Below, piece by piece: positions 1 through 11,663 of a DNA stretch of 62,000 bases. Source of the stretch: Neocallimastix lanati (nom. inval.) (lineage: Eukaryota > Neocallimastigomycota > Neocallimastigomycetes > Neocallimastigales > Neocallimastigaceae). A program made the translations under genes and the position numbers. The notes beneath the pieces were generated by a model, which had not been told where the DNA came from, did not search any database, and worked only from the letters and a program-made list of their open reading frames with translations. The stretch is taken from positions 385,001-447,000 of the forward strand of contig JACVTC010000019.1 of NCBI GenBank assembly GCA_016946835.1, read 5' to 3'. Numbering within the stretch: position 1 is the stretch's first letter; each line of letters starts with the position of its first letter.

Positions 1-400
1 ATTACTTAGTCCGGGAATAAAGAGTAATTTCGTATTCTTCATTTGGAATACCGTGGCATCTTAAACCTCTTAGAATGAAAATTTTATATTTTATATATTG
101 GATTTCCATAATAGTAATAATTAAACTGAAAAAATAATAAACTATAAAAAAAAATTTTTAAAAAAAATTTTTTACCAATAACATTACCATAGCCCATAAT
201 GGTATTAATTAACAAAAAATATAACTTTACTCCTTTTTCATACCAGTACTGTGGATCCACTTTTTTATAAGAGTAAAAAGTTGATTATCCTTGCAGGCGA
301 TTTATTATACATAAATCGAGTACACTCCTGCTCGGAAAGAGGAATAGGAACTAAAGATATTTTTAGATAGTTCCAACTACAGATTATATGAAACAGCTAT
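1..400 (-). other. Coding-like, probably degenerate patch at left edge
   Basis: Base composition is visibly less A+T-rich than the flanks, and minus-strand reading gives short protein-like stretches in different frames. These include one containing PLSEQECTRFMYNKSPARI, one containing DPQYWYEKGVKLYF, and one reading GLRCHGIPNEEYEI that ends at a stop at about 2-4. No single frame is open throughout and I could not assign a family. It may be the last exons of a gene whose body lies left of the window, or a pseudogene. Splice-like acceptors precede some pieces, but I could not build a consistent model. Confidence 0.3.
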
Positions 401-837
401 TTTATTTATTTCTAAAAAAAAAAAAAGAAATTAAAACAATTAGCTCTTAGAAAATTAATTAAAAAAGGTTCCATGTGATAAAGTTAGTGAAGAAAAGAAA
501 AAAAAAAAAAAAAAAAAACATTAATTTTAGTTGATGGAACAACAGATTTCTGATGAATGTAAATCAAATGATAATTATTACAATAATAATAAAAGAAATA
601 AAAACCAATAAAGGTGAGATATCTACAATAAAAAAAAGATTAATATCATTGAATAAATTAATTAATTTTAATATTTAATAAATTATTATACTCTATTTAT
701 TTATTTATTTATTTTAATTTTTTTTTTTTCTTTTTTTTTGAATATATTTTTATATGCTGGAATTAAGTCTATTTTTTTTTCTTAATAATAAATAGTTAAT
801 TAATAATTTTATTAATTTTTTTTTTTTTTTTTTTTTC
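401..837. other. Intergenic, homopolymer-rich
   Basis: Long A and T runs. A 20-base segment near 740-760 recurs near 2547-2566, so it belongs to the duplicated flank of the Hsp70 units. No gene is seen. Confidence 0.5.
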
Positions 838-985
838 AAGTTGTTGTTAGTTGATCACAAAAAGTTGTAAAGTTTTTAACTACTTGTGCTGGTATTGACT
901 TGTTACACTTTATTATACGTTCAACGGTTTCATAATACCTAATATGAAAGGGGGGTAACATCTTTAAGTATCAAATCTTGTGTTT
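838..985 (-). pseudogene. Severed substrate-binding-domain relic of Hsp70 copy A
   Basis: This stretch aligns with the part of the neighbouring Hsp70 gene at about 4305-4450 that encodes the interdomain linker and the start of the beta-sandwich substrate-binding domain. It carries small insertions, including extra G residues in a G run, that break the frame. It lies immediately downstream of the readable part of copy A, separated by an expanded T tract (981-1020 on the plus strand). The order and orientation show it was once the C-terminal coding sequence of the same gene. The rest of the domain seen in copy B is not recognisable further downstream. Confidence 0.75.
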
Positions 986-996
986 TTTTTTTTTTT

Positions 997-2232
997 TTAT
1001 TTTTTATTTTTTTTTTTTTTTATAGATTTATTTTCAGAAAGGGTAGAAGTAAAAATTGCAGCACCAGAGGCAACAGTCTCATATGGATTTATACTATTGT
1101 TTAATTTTTTTCCATGGAAAAATTCTTGAACTATGTCTTGTATTTTGGGTATATTAGTTGATCCTCCAACCATAATAATTTCATCGATTTCGTCTTTTTT
1201 TAAATTGGCCTTCTTAAGAGTTTCTTCCATTAATGTAATAATCCTTTGAAATATATCTTCATTTAATTCTTCAAATTTAGATCTTGTAATTTTGATTTCC
1301 AAATCTTTATCTTCATATAAAGAACTAAGGATATCATTGAATTCATTTTCTTTGGAAAGTGATTTTTTAATTTGTTCACTTTTTGATTTTAAACGACGTT
1401 TTACTATATTCGTAATTTTATCAATTTTGATTTCATTTCTATGCATACTTCTAAATTCTTTTAAAAGATAACATGTTAATCTATTATCGAATTCTATACC
1501 ACCTAAATGATTATCACCACCTGTTGATAATACTTCGAACAAACCTTTATTTATTTTTAATATTGATAGGTCAAACGTTCTATCACCAAAGTCAAACACT
1601 AAAACAGTTTTTGGTAATTCATCTTCTTTTCTATCAAGACCATAAGCCATAACAGCAGCGTTTGGTTCATTAATGATACTTAATACATTTAATCCCGCAA
1701 GTTCACCAGCTTTCTTTGTAGCTTTACGTTGTTCATTATTGAAACGAATGGGAACCGTAATTACAGCATCAGTAATTTCTTGACCTAAGAATCTTTCAGC
1801 ATTTTTTTTTAATTTTTTAAGAAGTAAAGCAGAAATTTCTTCTGGAGAAAATTCTTTTGATTCTTTTTCATGGTTAATTTGTACATAAGGTTTTTCATTA
1901 TTATTAATAATTTTAAATGGCCATAATTTTTTATCTTCTTGAAGTTCTTTATCATTATAAGGTTTACCTATGAAACGGTTTACTTCATAGACTGTATTCC
2001 CTACGTAGATATTAGAATTCATCTTGGATTCATTACCTATAATAGTTCCATTTTCTTTGAAAGTAACAAAAGATGACATTTTACTGTCAATTCCGTATAT
2101 ATAATCATCATCATCATCATCATTTTCTTCTAAGATTGGAATAACCATTTCTTTTCCATTTTGATAAACAGCGGAACAACAGTATGTTGTCCCAAGATCA
2201 ATTGCTAATACACTATTATCAATGACAGCCAT
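997..2232 (-). CDS. Truncated Hsp70 paralogue (copy A), nucleotide-binding domain only
   Basis: The 411-residue product covers an Hsp70-type ATPase domain. Visible are the first phosphate loop (IDLGTTYCC, residues 11-19), the INEPNAA segment and the adenosine motif MVGGSTNIP. The reading frame then runs through an expanded oligo-A tract into a Lys-rich tail and a stop, so the substrate-binding domain is lost; its relic follows at 838-985. The second phosphate motif, DLGGGT in copy B and in Hsp70s generally, reads DFGDRT here (about 214-219). That should impair ATP handling. The start ATG is shared with copy B and preceded by an identical 46-bp upstream block. It is either a recently disabled pseudogene or a free-standing ATPase-domain protein; I favour decay. 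Overall it is very similar to copy B. Confidence 0.75.
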   Translation of the reverse strand: MAVIDNSVLAIDLGTTYCCSAVYQNGKEMVIPILEENDDDDDDYIYGIDSKMSSFVTFKENGTIIGNESKMNSNIYVGNTVYEVNRFIGKPYNDKELQEDKKLWPFKIINNNEKPYVQINHEKESKEFSPEEISALLLKKLKKNAERFLGQEITDAVITVPIRFNNEQRKATKKAGELAGLNVLSIINEPNAAVMAYGLDRKEDELPKTVLVFDFGDRTFDLSILKINKGLFEVLSTGGDNHLGGIEFDNRLTCYLLKEFRSMHRNEIKIDKITNIVKRRLKSKSEQIKKSLSKENEFNDILSSLYEDKDLEIKITRSKFEELNEDIFQRIITLMEETLKKANLKKDEIDEIIMVGGSTNIPKIQDIVQEFFHGKKLNNSINPYETVASGAAIFTSTLSENKSIKKKKNKK

Positions 2233-2278
2233 ACAAATAATATTTTCTTTTAGTTTTTAATAATTATTCAAATAAAAA
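2233..2278 (-). promoter_or_regulatory. Upstream block of Hsp70 copy A, identical to that of copy B
   Basis: The 46 bases directly upstream of the ATG are identical to 5658-5703 upstream of copy B. Similarity continues in patches for about another 130 bases, around an ATTTTATTTTATTGG stretch. It was probably the 5' UTR/core promoter, carried along in the tandem duplication. No heat-shock element was discerned. Confidence 0.5.
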
Positions 2279-2602
2279 TATTTAAAAATAAAAAAATAAA
2301 AATAAAAATAAAAAAAATTATATATATATATATTATATATATTATAAAATTATTTTATTTTATTGGTTTTTGTTTTGTTTATTTATTTTTTAATATAAAT
2401 TTAAATATATATTAAATTATTATTTAAATATAATTAATAAATTTTAATATTTAATAATGTATTTTATCTTTTTATTATGTCCTTTTTATTTTGTTATTTT
2501 TTATTATTATTATTATTATTAATTATTTATTTTTTTTTTTTTTTTGAATATATTTTTATATGCTGAATCTCTATTTTATTTTTCTATTTCTATATAAATT
2601 TT

Positions 2603-2635
<33 letters not shown>

Positions 2636-3629
2636 TCTAATTTTTAATATCAAATATTTTTTTTTTTAACTTTATAATGAATTAACAATAGATAAAAATC
2701 CAAAAGTATAATGAAATTCATTTTTATAAGACTAATATAATATATATTATAGAAATTTTAAATATATAAAAAGATTAAATAATCCGAAAATTCTATTTCA
2801 TTAAATATATTATACTGAAAATAATGTTAATTTTTAATTTTATTTTGCTTTATTAATTAAAGATACTCTTTTTATTAATACTACATAAATTTTTAGTTTT
2901 ATATTCTAAGCCAATACATTATGTATATAATATTATGATATAAAACAAATTTGTGTAGCAACATATTTGTATATTTAATAATAATTATTAAATATTAAAT
3001 TTATTAATTTCTTCTACATATAATTATAATTTATAATTCATCTCTATATTATAATATAATAAAATAAATTATAATTACTTATATTATATTATAATTAAAA
3101 ATATATATAGTTGATTTTATTTAGTTGATTTTCAAATCGATATCTCTTTCTTGTATTCACATCATTACTACATTAGTTTGACTGTCCTTACAAACTAAAA
3201 TGAATCTGGCATTATACTTTTTTTTTTTTTTTTTGTATACATATTATATAAATATATATGTTTATAAAAAGATATATTAGGAATTATTTTTATTTTATTT
3301 TATTTTATTTATTTGTTTTAATTTAAAAATTATATATATAATATCAAATATTCAATTTATTAAATTTAAAGTTCTACATTAAAGTTATATCTTACTTCCA
3401 TTTTTTTTTTTTTCCTTTTTTATATTTTTTTATTGGATATTTTTTATTATAAATTTAATATATTATTTTTTATTGGATAAATTATTGGATAAATAAATAA
3501 AATTTAATATAAAAATTGTAATGATAATAAATGATAATAATAACAATAATAAAAAAAAAAAAAAAAAAAAAATGGAACTAAAGTTGTGTCTAAATTTCTT
3601 TTTAAATATTATTTTTGTTATCATCATCA

Positions 3630-3670
<41 letters not shown>

Positions 3671-4091
3671 TAATATTTAAATATTATTTTTCAATATTTT
3701 TTTTATATTTAATTTTATTAATTGATTATTATTTATTAATGTTTATTATTATTATTATTATTAAAATGCTTTATATTGAATAATAGAGTGAATAACAGAG
3801 TGAATTTATTAATTATTAAATATTTTATTCATTTATAAATTAGATTTTCAGAAATAAAAAAAAAAAAAGTACAAAAAACAAAAGACAAAAAACAAAAAGA
3901 TAGAAGAAAAAATAATGTATGGAATTAATATTAAAAATATAATAATTTAAAAATTATTTTTTGAAAATAAAAAAAAAAAAAAAAATGTACATAAAATATT
4001 ATTATTATTTTTTTTCTACTTTGTAATAGTCTTTTTTTTTTTTTTAAATATATATTTTTATATCTTTTTAGTCTATAATAAACAATATTTC
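2279..4091. other. Intergenic between Hsp70 copies A and B
   Basis: AT-rich DNA with TTA triplet runs (near 3625-3670) and poly-A/poly-T tracts. The open frames here are low-complexity Tyr/Ile runs created by the repeats. I see no gene. Confidence 0.6.
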
Positions 4092-5657
4092 TTAATTATT
4101 AGTGATTGTAATTCTATTACAGTTACCAGTTTCTGTTTCAGTGGCAGAAACATTTAAAATACCGTTTTCATCAACATCCATAATAATCTTAATTTCTAGT
4201 TCACCTTTTGGAACTTGTGGAATATTTTCTAAATAAAATTTACCTAATAAGTTATTATCTTTTGCGAATAAACGTTCACCTTCATAGATAGGAATTAAAG
4301 CAGTTTTTTGTTGATCTGAATAAGTTTTAAAGTTTTTAATTCCTCGTGCTGGTATTGGCGTATTACATTTAATTATAGGTTCAACAGTTCCATAGGCTGT
4401 TTTAATACCTAATGTGAAAGGGGTAACATCTTTAAGTACTAGATCCTGTGTTTTTTCAGATTTATTTTCAGAAAAGGTAGAAGCAAAAATTGCAGCACCA
4501 GAAGCAACAGCCTCATCTGGATTTATACTATTGTTTAATTCTTTTCCATGGAAAAATTCTTGAACTATGTCTTGTATTTTGGGTATATTAGTTGATCCTC
4601 CAACCATAATAATTTCATCGATTTCGTCTCTTTTTAAATTGGCCTTCTTAAGAGTTTCTTCCATTAGTATAATAATCCTTTTAAATAAATCTTTATTTAA
4701 TTCTTCAAATTTAGATCTTGTAATTTTGATTTCCAAATCTTTACCTTCATATAAAGAATTAATGATAACATAGACTTCATTTTTTTTGGAAAGTGATTCT
4801 TTAATTTGTTCACTTTTTGATTTTAAACGACGTTTTACTATATTCGTAATTTTATCAATTTTGATTTCATTCCTATGCATACTTCTAAATTCTTTTAAAA
4901 GATAACATGTTAATCTATTATCGAATTCTATACCACCTAAATGATTATCACCACCTGTTGATAATACTTCGAACAAACCTTTATTTATTTTTAATATTGA
5001 TAGGTCAAACGTTCCACCACCGAGATCAAACACTAAAACAGTTTTTGGTGATTCATCTTCATTTCTATCAATTCCGTAAGCCATAACAGCAGCGTTTGGT
5101 TCATTAATAATACGTAATACATTTAATCCGGCAAGTTCACCAGCTTTCTTTGTAGCTTTACGTTGTTCATTATTGAAACGAATGGGAACCGTAATTACAG
5201 CATCAGTAATTTCTTGACCTAAGTAATTTTCAGCATTTTTTTTTAATTTTTTAAGAAGTAAAGCAGAAATTTCTTCTGGAGAAAATTCTTTTGATTCTTT
5301 TTCATAATCAATTTGTATATAAGGTTTTCCATTATTATTAATAATTTTAAATGGCCAAAACCTTTTATCTTCTTGAAGCTCTTCATCATTATAAGGTTTA
5401 CCTATGATACGCTTTGCGTCATAGACTGTATTCCCTACGTAGACATTGGAATCCTTCTTGGATTCATTACCTATAATAGTTTCGTTTTCATTGAAAGTAA
5501 CAAAAGATGGAATTTTATTGTCATATTCATGATTATCATTATCATCATATTCATCTATTATTGGAATAATAATTTCTTTTCCATTTTGATAAACAGCAGA
5601 ACAACAGTATGTTGTCCCAAGATCAATTGCTAATATAATTTTATCAATGACAGCCAT
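4092..5657 (-). CDS. Lid-less Hsp70-family chaperone (copy B)
   Basis: The 521-residue, single-exon product has a complete Hsp70 ATPase domain. Phosphate loop 1 is IDLGTTYCC (11-19), phosphate loop 2 is FDLGGGTFDLS (210-220), and the adenosine motif MVGGSTNIP is at 351-359. An interdomain linker (DLVLKDV, 405-411) and a beta-type substrate-binding domain follow, ending in RITITNN. The chain stops where canonical cytosolic Hsp70s (about 650 residues) begin the alpha-helical lid, so the lid and the EEVD tail are absent. An acidic Asp/Asn/Glu insertion lies near residues 36-47. The family is an ATP-driven chaperone; without a lid, substrates would be expected to exchange fast, if it folds proteins at all. 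No signal or transit peptide is seen, so it is probably cytosolic. It is the only member of the local tandem array without obvious damage. Confidence 0.9.
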   Translation of the reverse strand: MAVIDKIILAIDLGTTYCCSAVYQNGKEIIIPIIDEYDDNDNHEYDNKIPSFVTFNENETIIGNESKKDSNVYVGNTVYDAKRIIGKPYNDEELQEDKRFWPFKIINNNGKPYIQIDYEKESKEFSPEEISALLLKKLKKNAENYLGQEITDAVITVPIRFNNEQRKATKKAGELAGLNVLRIINEPNAAVMAYGIDRNEDESPKTVLVFDLGGGTFDLSILKINKGLFEVLSTGGDNHLGGIEFDNRLTCYLLKEFRSMHRNEIKIDKITNIVKRRLKSKSEQIKESLSKKNEVYVIINSLYEGKDLEIKITRSKFEELNKDLFKRIIILMEETLKKANLKRDEIDEIIMVGGSTNIPKIQDIVQEFFHGKELNNSINPDEAVASGAAIFASTFSENKSEKTQDLVLKDVTPFTLGIKTAYGTVEPIIKCNTPIPARGIKNFKTYSDQQKTALIPIYEGERLFAKDNNLLGKFYLENIPQVPKGELEIKIIMDVDENGILNVSATETETGNCNRITITNN

Positions 5658-5703
5658 ACAAATAATATTTTCTTTTAGTTTTTAATAATTATTCAAATAA
5701 AAA
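5658..5703 (-). promoter_or_regulatory. Upstream block of Hsp70 copy B
   Basis: Identical over 46 bases to the block upstream of copy A (2233-2278). Conservation of non-coding DNA next to diverging coding regions suggests either recent duplication or functional constraint on the 5' UTR. Confidence 0.5.
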
Positions 5704-6135
5704 GATTTAAAAAAAAAAAAAAAAAAATAGATTTATATGATAAAATTATTTTATTTTATTGGTTTTTGTTTATTTATTTTTTAATATAATTTTAATATAT
5801 ATTAAATTATTTTTAATGTTCAATGTTCAATATAAAAAAAAAAAAAAAAAATTTAATATTATTGGATAAATTAATAGATTTAAATACTTAATAATTAGGT
5901 TTTGTCCTTTTTTTTTTTTTTTGTCTTTTTTTTATTTTGTCCATTTTTTTTTTCTTTTATAATTTTTTTCGAATAAATTTTTATATTTTATTTTTCTTAA
6001 TAATAAATAATTAATAAATAATAAATAATGCTATTAATGTTATGTTATATAAATATATATATTTTTTTTCACTATTAATAAAAATAATATAAATATTTAT
6101 ATAAAATATTGATTATCTGTTCATATAAAAATATG

Positions 6136-6171
<36 letters not shown>

Positions 6172-6354
6172 TTATTTATATTTTTAAAAAAAATTCGTTT
6201 ATTGTATTTAATTAAATGAATATAATTATTTTCGATAATAAAAATATATATATGATATTATTTTAATAATTTTTTTTTTCTCAGTAATTCATCTATTTTA
6301 TACTTTTTATAATTTTTTTAATAAATATTTTAATTAATTCTTTTGAATAATAAT
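5704..6354. other. Intergenic, homopolymer-rich
   Basis: Long T and A runs, including about 35 T near 6137-6170. No gene is seen. Confidence 0.5.
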
Positions 6355-6618
6355 TCTTTATCATTAGTTATTGTCATTTTATTACTGTTATCTTTATCTA
6401 CTTCTATAGATTATACATTTAATCTACTTATATTCTAGCACTGTTTGCTTTTTTTTTTTTTTTTTTTGTTTATTTTTTGCTATTTGTAAAATTCATCTAT
6501 TATATTTTTCTAATATATCATCTTCATAAACAGATATTAAATTAGCTGAATGGCTATTACATATAGTTAAAAAACATTTTCCTTTTTACTTTTCTTTGTT
6601 AGAATTGATATATTTATA

Positions 6619-6650
<32 letters not shown>

Positions 6651-7145
6651 GATCTTGTTCCAAATAATTTAGAAGTAAAAATTTCAGTACCTGATGCAAC
6701 AACTTCATTTGGGTTTATATTATAATTTATTAAAAATTTTTTTCCATGGAAAAAAATTTTTAATTAGACTTTGTATTCTCGGTATCTTTAAGCATTATTT
6801 TTTAATTTTTTAAGAAGCAAAGAAGAAATTTCTTCTTCTGGAAAAAATTCTTTTTTATTAATTTTTTTTTTTCATAATTAATTTGAATATAAGACTTTCC
6901 ATTTTTAGTAAACTACTAATAATTTTTTTTCTTTTTATCTTCATGAAGCTCTCTATCTATATAAGCTTAACCAATGATACTGTGATGTCTATTTGAATAA
7001 TGGATTATTTCTTAGAATCATTATCTCTAATAATTTTATCTTCTAAGAAAGTAACATAAGATAACATTTTATTATTTTTTCTAATCATCATCATGACCTT
7101 CTATGATGGGAATAAAAGTTATTTAGTCAATGCTCAATTTAAAAA
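6355..7145 (-). pseudogene. Third Hsp70 relic (copy C), internally deleted
   Basis: Minus-strand segments match copy B in order. A C-terminal beta-domain piece is near 6360-6430, a linker-proximal piece near 6530-6560, and the end of the ATPase domain (equivalent to the codons around the GKELNNSINPDEA region) near 6665-6790. The mid-ATPase LLLKKLKK/SPEEI region is at 6795-6860 and N-terminal pieces run to about 7140. The roughly 600 bp between the last two pieces in copy B is missing. Frames are broken by many indels and stops. It is the oldest-looking unit of the array. Confidence 0.75.
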
Positions 7146-7151
7146 TTTTAA

Positions 7152-7290
<139 letters not shown>

Positions 7291-7967
7291 GTAAAAAATA
7301 AAAAAATAAAAATAAAAAATAAAAAAATTAAAATTAAATTATAATTTAATTTTTATTTTTATTAGATAAATCAATAATAGTTTTTAAATCAAAAATTGAA
7401 ATGATAATTAAAAAAAAAAAAATAAAATAAAATAAAATAAAATAAATAAAAATAAAAAAATTAACAATAAAAAAAAAATCTAATATAATAATATTTCCCT
7501 TTTATTTTCAATTTCAATTCACATATTCTAGAATATTTAATAATTTGGATGTAACAAGGTTTTTCAAAATAATATATATTTTTAATTATTTGAATTATTA
7601 TCTATTTAATGTTATATTTTTAAAAAAAAATTTATCTATTATTATTGTAATGTTAATATTATGAAAAAGTATTTATTATATATAGATAATAGTTTTAAAA
7701 AAGATATACTAATTTCAACCTTTAATAAGAAATTTAATAATAAATTATATTTTTATTTAATAGTATTATTCATTAATTAAAACATAGTTAAATGTTATAT
7801 ATTTTATTATGTTTTATATTTTATTTCTAAAATTATACATCTTTATTGCTATTACAATTAACTGATAAAATACAAATAAATAATTATATATAAAATAAAT
7901 TTATTTTTAATTTTCACTTATTATGAGATATCAAATAATTGTTATATTTTTAGTTTATTAGTATGCT

Positions 7968-8003
<36 letters not shown>

Positions 8004-9015
8004 ATTTAGAATATTAATAAAAATTAAACAGAATTTATTAACTATAAAATATTATTAAATTACTCAATATAAATATTAAAAGTAGATAACAAATATATTT
8101 AGTTTCGATTAAAATTAAATTTCCAATTTAATGTTTTAGTTTATAAATTATTTTTTGTAAATTTATTTATTGGTAATTATTTTAATTTAAAAAGATTATT
8201 ATTATTAAAAAAAATCTTTTTTGATAAATACTATCATAGTTATAAATTAATATATTTTCATGGATGTTATTTTATTAAATCAAATTTTTTCTTTTATCAG
8301 AGAATTTTTTTTTTAATTATTATTAATTTAAATATATATATATATATTATTATTTTTTTTTATAATTTTCTATTTTTTTTATATAGATAATATTTAAAAA
8401 AAAAAAAATAACTAAAAAAAAAAAGAAAATACTAATATTAATAGAATTTATTATTATTGTTATTATTTTATATCAAACTTTTAAAAATTATATTGCCATC
8501 TAATGAAATGTTAAATTTAGTATATATTAATTAATAAAACAATAAATCTATCAATATATTAATAAACAAAAAAACATGATAAAATAAATAAAACAATAAT
8601 AGATAAATGAATGAATAAATAATTAAGAATGAATATATTAACATATTAACATTTTATATTAATTAATAAAAGATAATAATAATAAATTATACCTGACAAA
8701 AATTAATTATTAAACTTTTATATAAATTTAATAATTAGTTTTGAATATAAATAAAATTATTTTTTTTTTCTTTTCCGTCTTTATAATTATGAGCTGTAAA
8801 CTATTTTAATTCATTTAAAGTTTAAAAAAAAAAAAAAGTTATAAATTATACCAACTTTTTTTATTTATTGAATGTTACAATTGTTACATAACACAACTAT
8901 ATAAAATAAGTTTAAATTCAAGAAAGTGGTCTAATAATTTAATAGCAATTTATTTTATTAAAAGTTATTTAATTTTTATTATGTGTTTTTATTCTAAACA
9001 AATAATAATAAATAA

Positions 9016-9046
<31 letters not shown>

Positions 9047-9777
9047 CAGATTTTTTCGGAATTAAGATACTATTTAAAAAAGAAAAAAAAAAAAACTTTT
9101 TTTTTTCTTTTTTATGAACTATTTACTAGTTAACCGACCATATTATATGGTGTTTAAAGAGTTCAAAAAAAAATTTTTTTTTAAAATAATATCTAATAAT
9201 TCTATTTATTTAAACAAAATAAAATTAAATAGTTAATAATAATGATGATTAAATTATTATAATAATATTGAATATATATATATATATAATATTAAATAAA
9301 AATTGAATAATATAGATTAAATTAATTAGTACAAATTTTTTAATTGTTTATAAAATATCTAATATAATATAATAAAAAAAATAACATAAAAATAAAGTAT
9401 AAACAAAAAGATACTCTTTATATAGAATAAACAATATATATATATATATATATATAAACATCATAAATAATTAATGATTAATAAAAAAAAAATAATATAA
9501 TTTATAAAAAATAAAGCGAAACAAACAAACAAAAAATTATTATTTAAAAGTTATTAATATTATATATTTATAAATTCTATAGTGTCAAAAGTATAATATA
9601 TAATGTATATTATATTATTATTATATAATTTAACAAATAATAAAAATTAATACAGGAAATTAAAGTATTTTTGATTAATTCATAAATATGTTAATTTATA
9701 TATAAGGATAAATTTAAATTAATTAAAAAATATTTTAATATATTAATTTTTTTTATATCATTTTTCTTCATCACTTT
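7291..9777. other. Intergenic desert
   Basis: About 2.5 kb of A+T-rich sequence with poly-A runs (for example near 7970-7999 and 9020-9047) and TA repeats. No open frame beyond low-complexity noise and no RNA gene is recognised. Confidence 0.6.
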
Positions 9778-9987
9778 TTAATCTATTAAAAGTGATGATG
9801 AAAATTTATAATTATCATCTATCATACATAAAAGGGAAGAGCATAGAAGTCTGCCTTCTATACTCATTATTTCCCAATCTAAAAAAAAATTCTTACATCT
9901 TTTCTTTTGTTCAATAATAATAATTAGTATTTTTAATAATAATAAAATAATAAAAAAAAAAATTAAAAGAAAAAAGAATAATTTCAT
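9778..9987 (-). CDS. Possible small membrane or secreted peptide, unrecognised
   Basis: A 69-codon frame starts at ATG 9985-9987. Residues 1-26 are a Phe/Leu/Ile-rich hydrophobic segment like a signal peptide or membrane anchor. It is followed by EQKKRCKNFFLDWEIMSIEG and a tail with two further Cys. The second half is less AT-biased than the surroundings, the only reason to take it seriously. The hydrophobic run could equally be a by-product of T-rich DNA read in the TTT/ATT frame. No family is recognised. Confidence 0.25.
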   Translation of the reverse strand: MKLFFFLLIFFFIILLLLKILIIIIEQKKRCKNFFLDWEIMSIEGRLLCSSLLCMIDDNYKFSSSLLID

Positions 9988-10073
9988 GCTAATGCTATAT
10001 GTTTCAAATAAAGACTCTTCCTAATATTTGTTAATCAAAAATAGAAAAAATCTTTAGGATGATTATCACTCAA

Positions 10074-10194
<121 letters not shown>

Positions 10195-10377
10195 TATTGT
10201 AAAGAATAAAAAATTAAAAAAAAAAAAAAGAAATCTATATAAAATATTTTTTTTAATTATTTAAATTTTTATTAATTTAACTAATGATTGTTTTATTTTT
10301 TAATTTTTAATTTTTAATTTTTAATTAAAAAAATTTTTTTTTTTATTTATTAATTTTCCTTTTCTTTTTTATAATAT

Positions 10378-10434
<57 letters not shown>

Positions 10435-10891
10435 TTTTTATTTTTAAATATTTAAATAGAATTTATAATTAATAAGTATAATTTTTGATTTTTTAAATTA
10501 AATTATCTATTTTAATTTTTTTTACTTAATTTTTATATGGATATATTAATTAATTATATGCTGTATTATCATCATATTTTATTTGTAATGACAAAAGTTT
10601 ATATTTAATAAAAAAAAAGTGCTTTTATTATTATTTAAATAATGCATTCCCTTATATATATATATTCTGCTCCTTTTAATACATTTAACCTTTTAATTTA
10701 ATAATTTTTTTTTTATTTTGCCTTAATAAATTCATATTTCTAATTAATATTATAAATATATATATGTATACATATTTATGTTTTTAATGTCATTTTTTTT
10801 ATTTTATTTTAAAAAAATATATAAATATATATAAATACTTAAATTTTTATATTCATTTTATTATTTAGTCTTAAAGAATTTTATATATATA

Positions 10892-10938
<47 letters not shown>

Positions 10939-11628
10939 TTTTAAATAACTATATTTTATAAGATATAGTTTCAATGTTATTTATATACTTCTTATATTTA
11001 AATCATTAAAAAATAGTTTAAAGAAATTTTTTTAAAAAAGATTTTAAAATGATTTTATATAATACACGCTTTTTAAAACTAATTTATTAATAATATATAT
11101 ATATATTTTTTTTTATATCTAATGTTTTATTTTTTTTAAGTAGTACTATTCATTTATAATATATCTTCATTAATAGAATATATATATATTTTTCCTTTTC
11201 AAAGAAAAAATAATGAAAAAAAAAAAAAAAAAAAAAGCAAAATAATAATATGAAATAAATAACAATATAAAAACTTCACAACTTTGTTCAAAAAAAAAAA
11301 AAAAAAAAAGAAGAAAAAATTAAAAATAAAAAATAAAAAATATTAAAAATATATTTTTATATGAATACTATACTTTATCAGTTTATAAATTGAAAATAAA
11401 AACAATTAATATTAAAACAATTATATATTTATCATAATTAATTATTGTTAAAAAAAGCATACTTCAAAATATATTCTGTAAATTTGTAATATAATAATTC
11501 AATTTATTTTTTGTTTTATTTCATATTTAATTTTAAACGCAACTAAGATATTTAAGTTAAAAAAAAAAATAAAAAAAAATAAAATAATTTATAAAATATA
11601 TAATTATTACTATTATTTATTATTACTA

Positions 11629-11663
<35 letters not shown>

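Noticed and set aside
3586-3783. Plus-strand open frame with long Tyr run
   Set aside because: Generated entirely by a TTA microsatellite between Hsp70 copies; no normal protein segment.
5313-5633. Plus-strand frame opposite Hsp70 copy B
   Set aside because: Antisense shadow of the Hsp70 gene; the same applies to 4567-4773.
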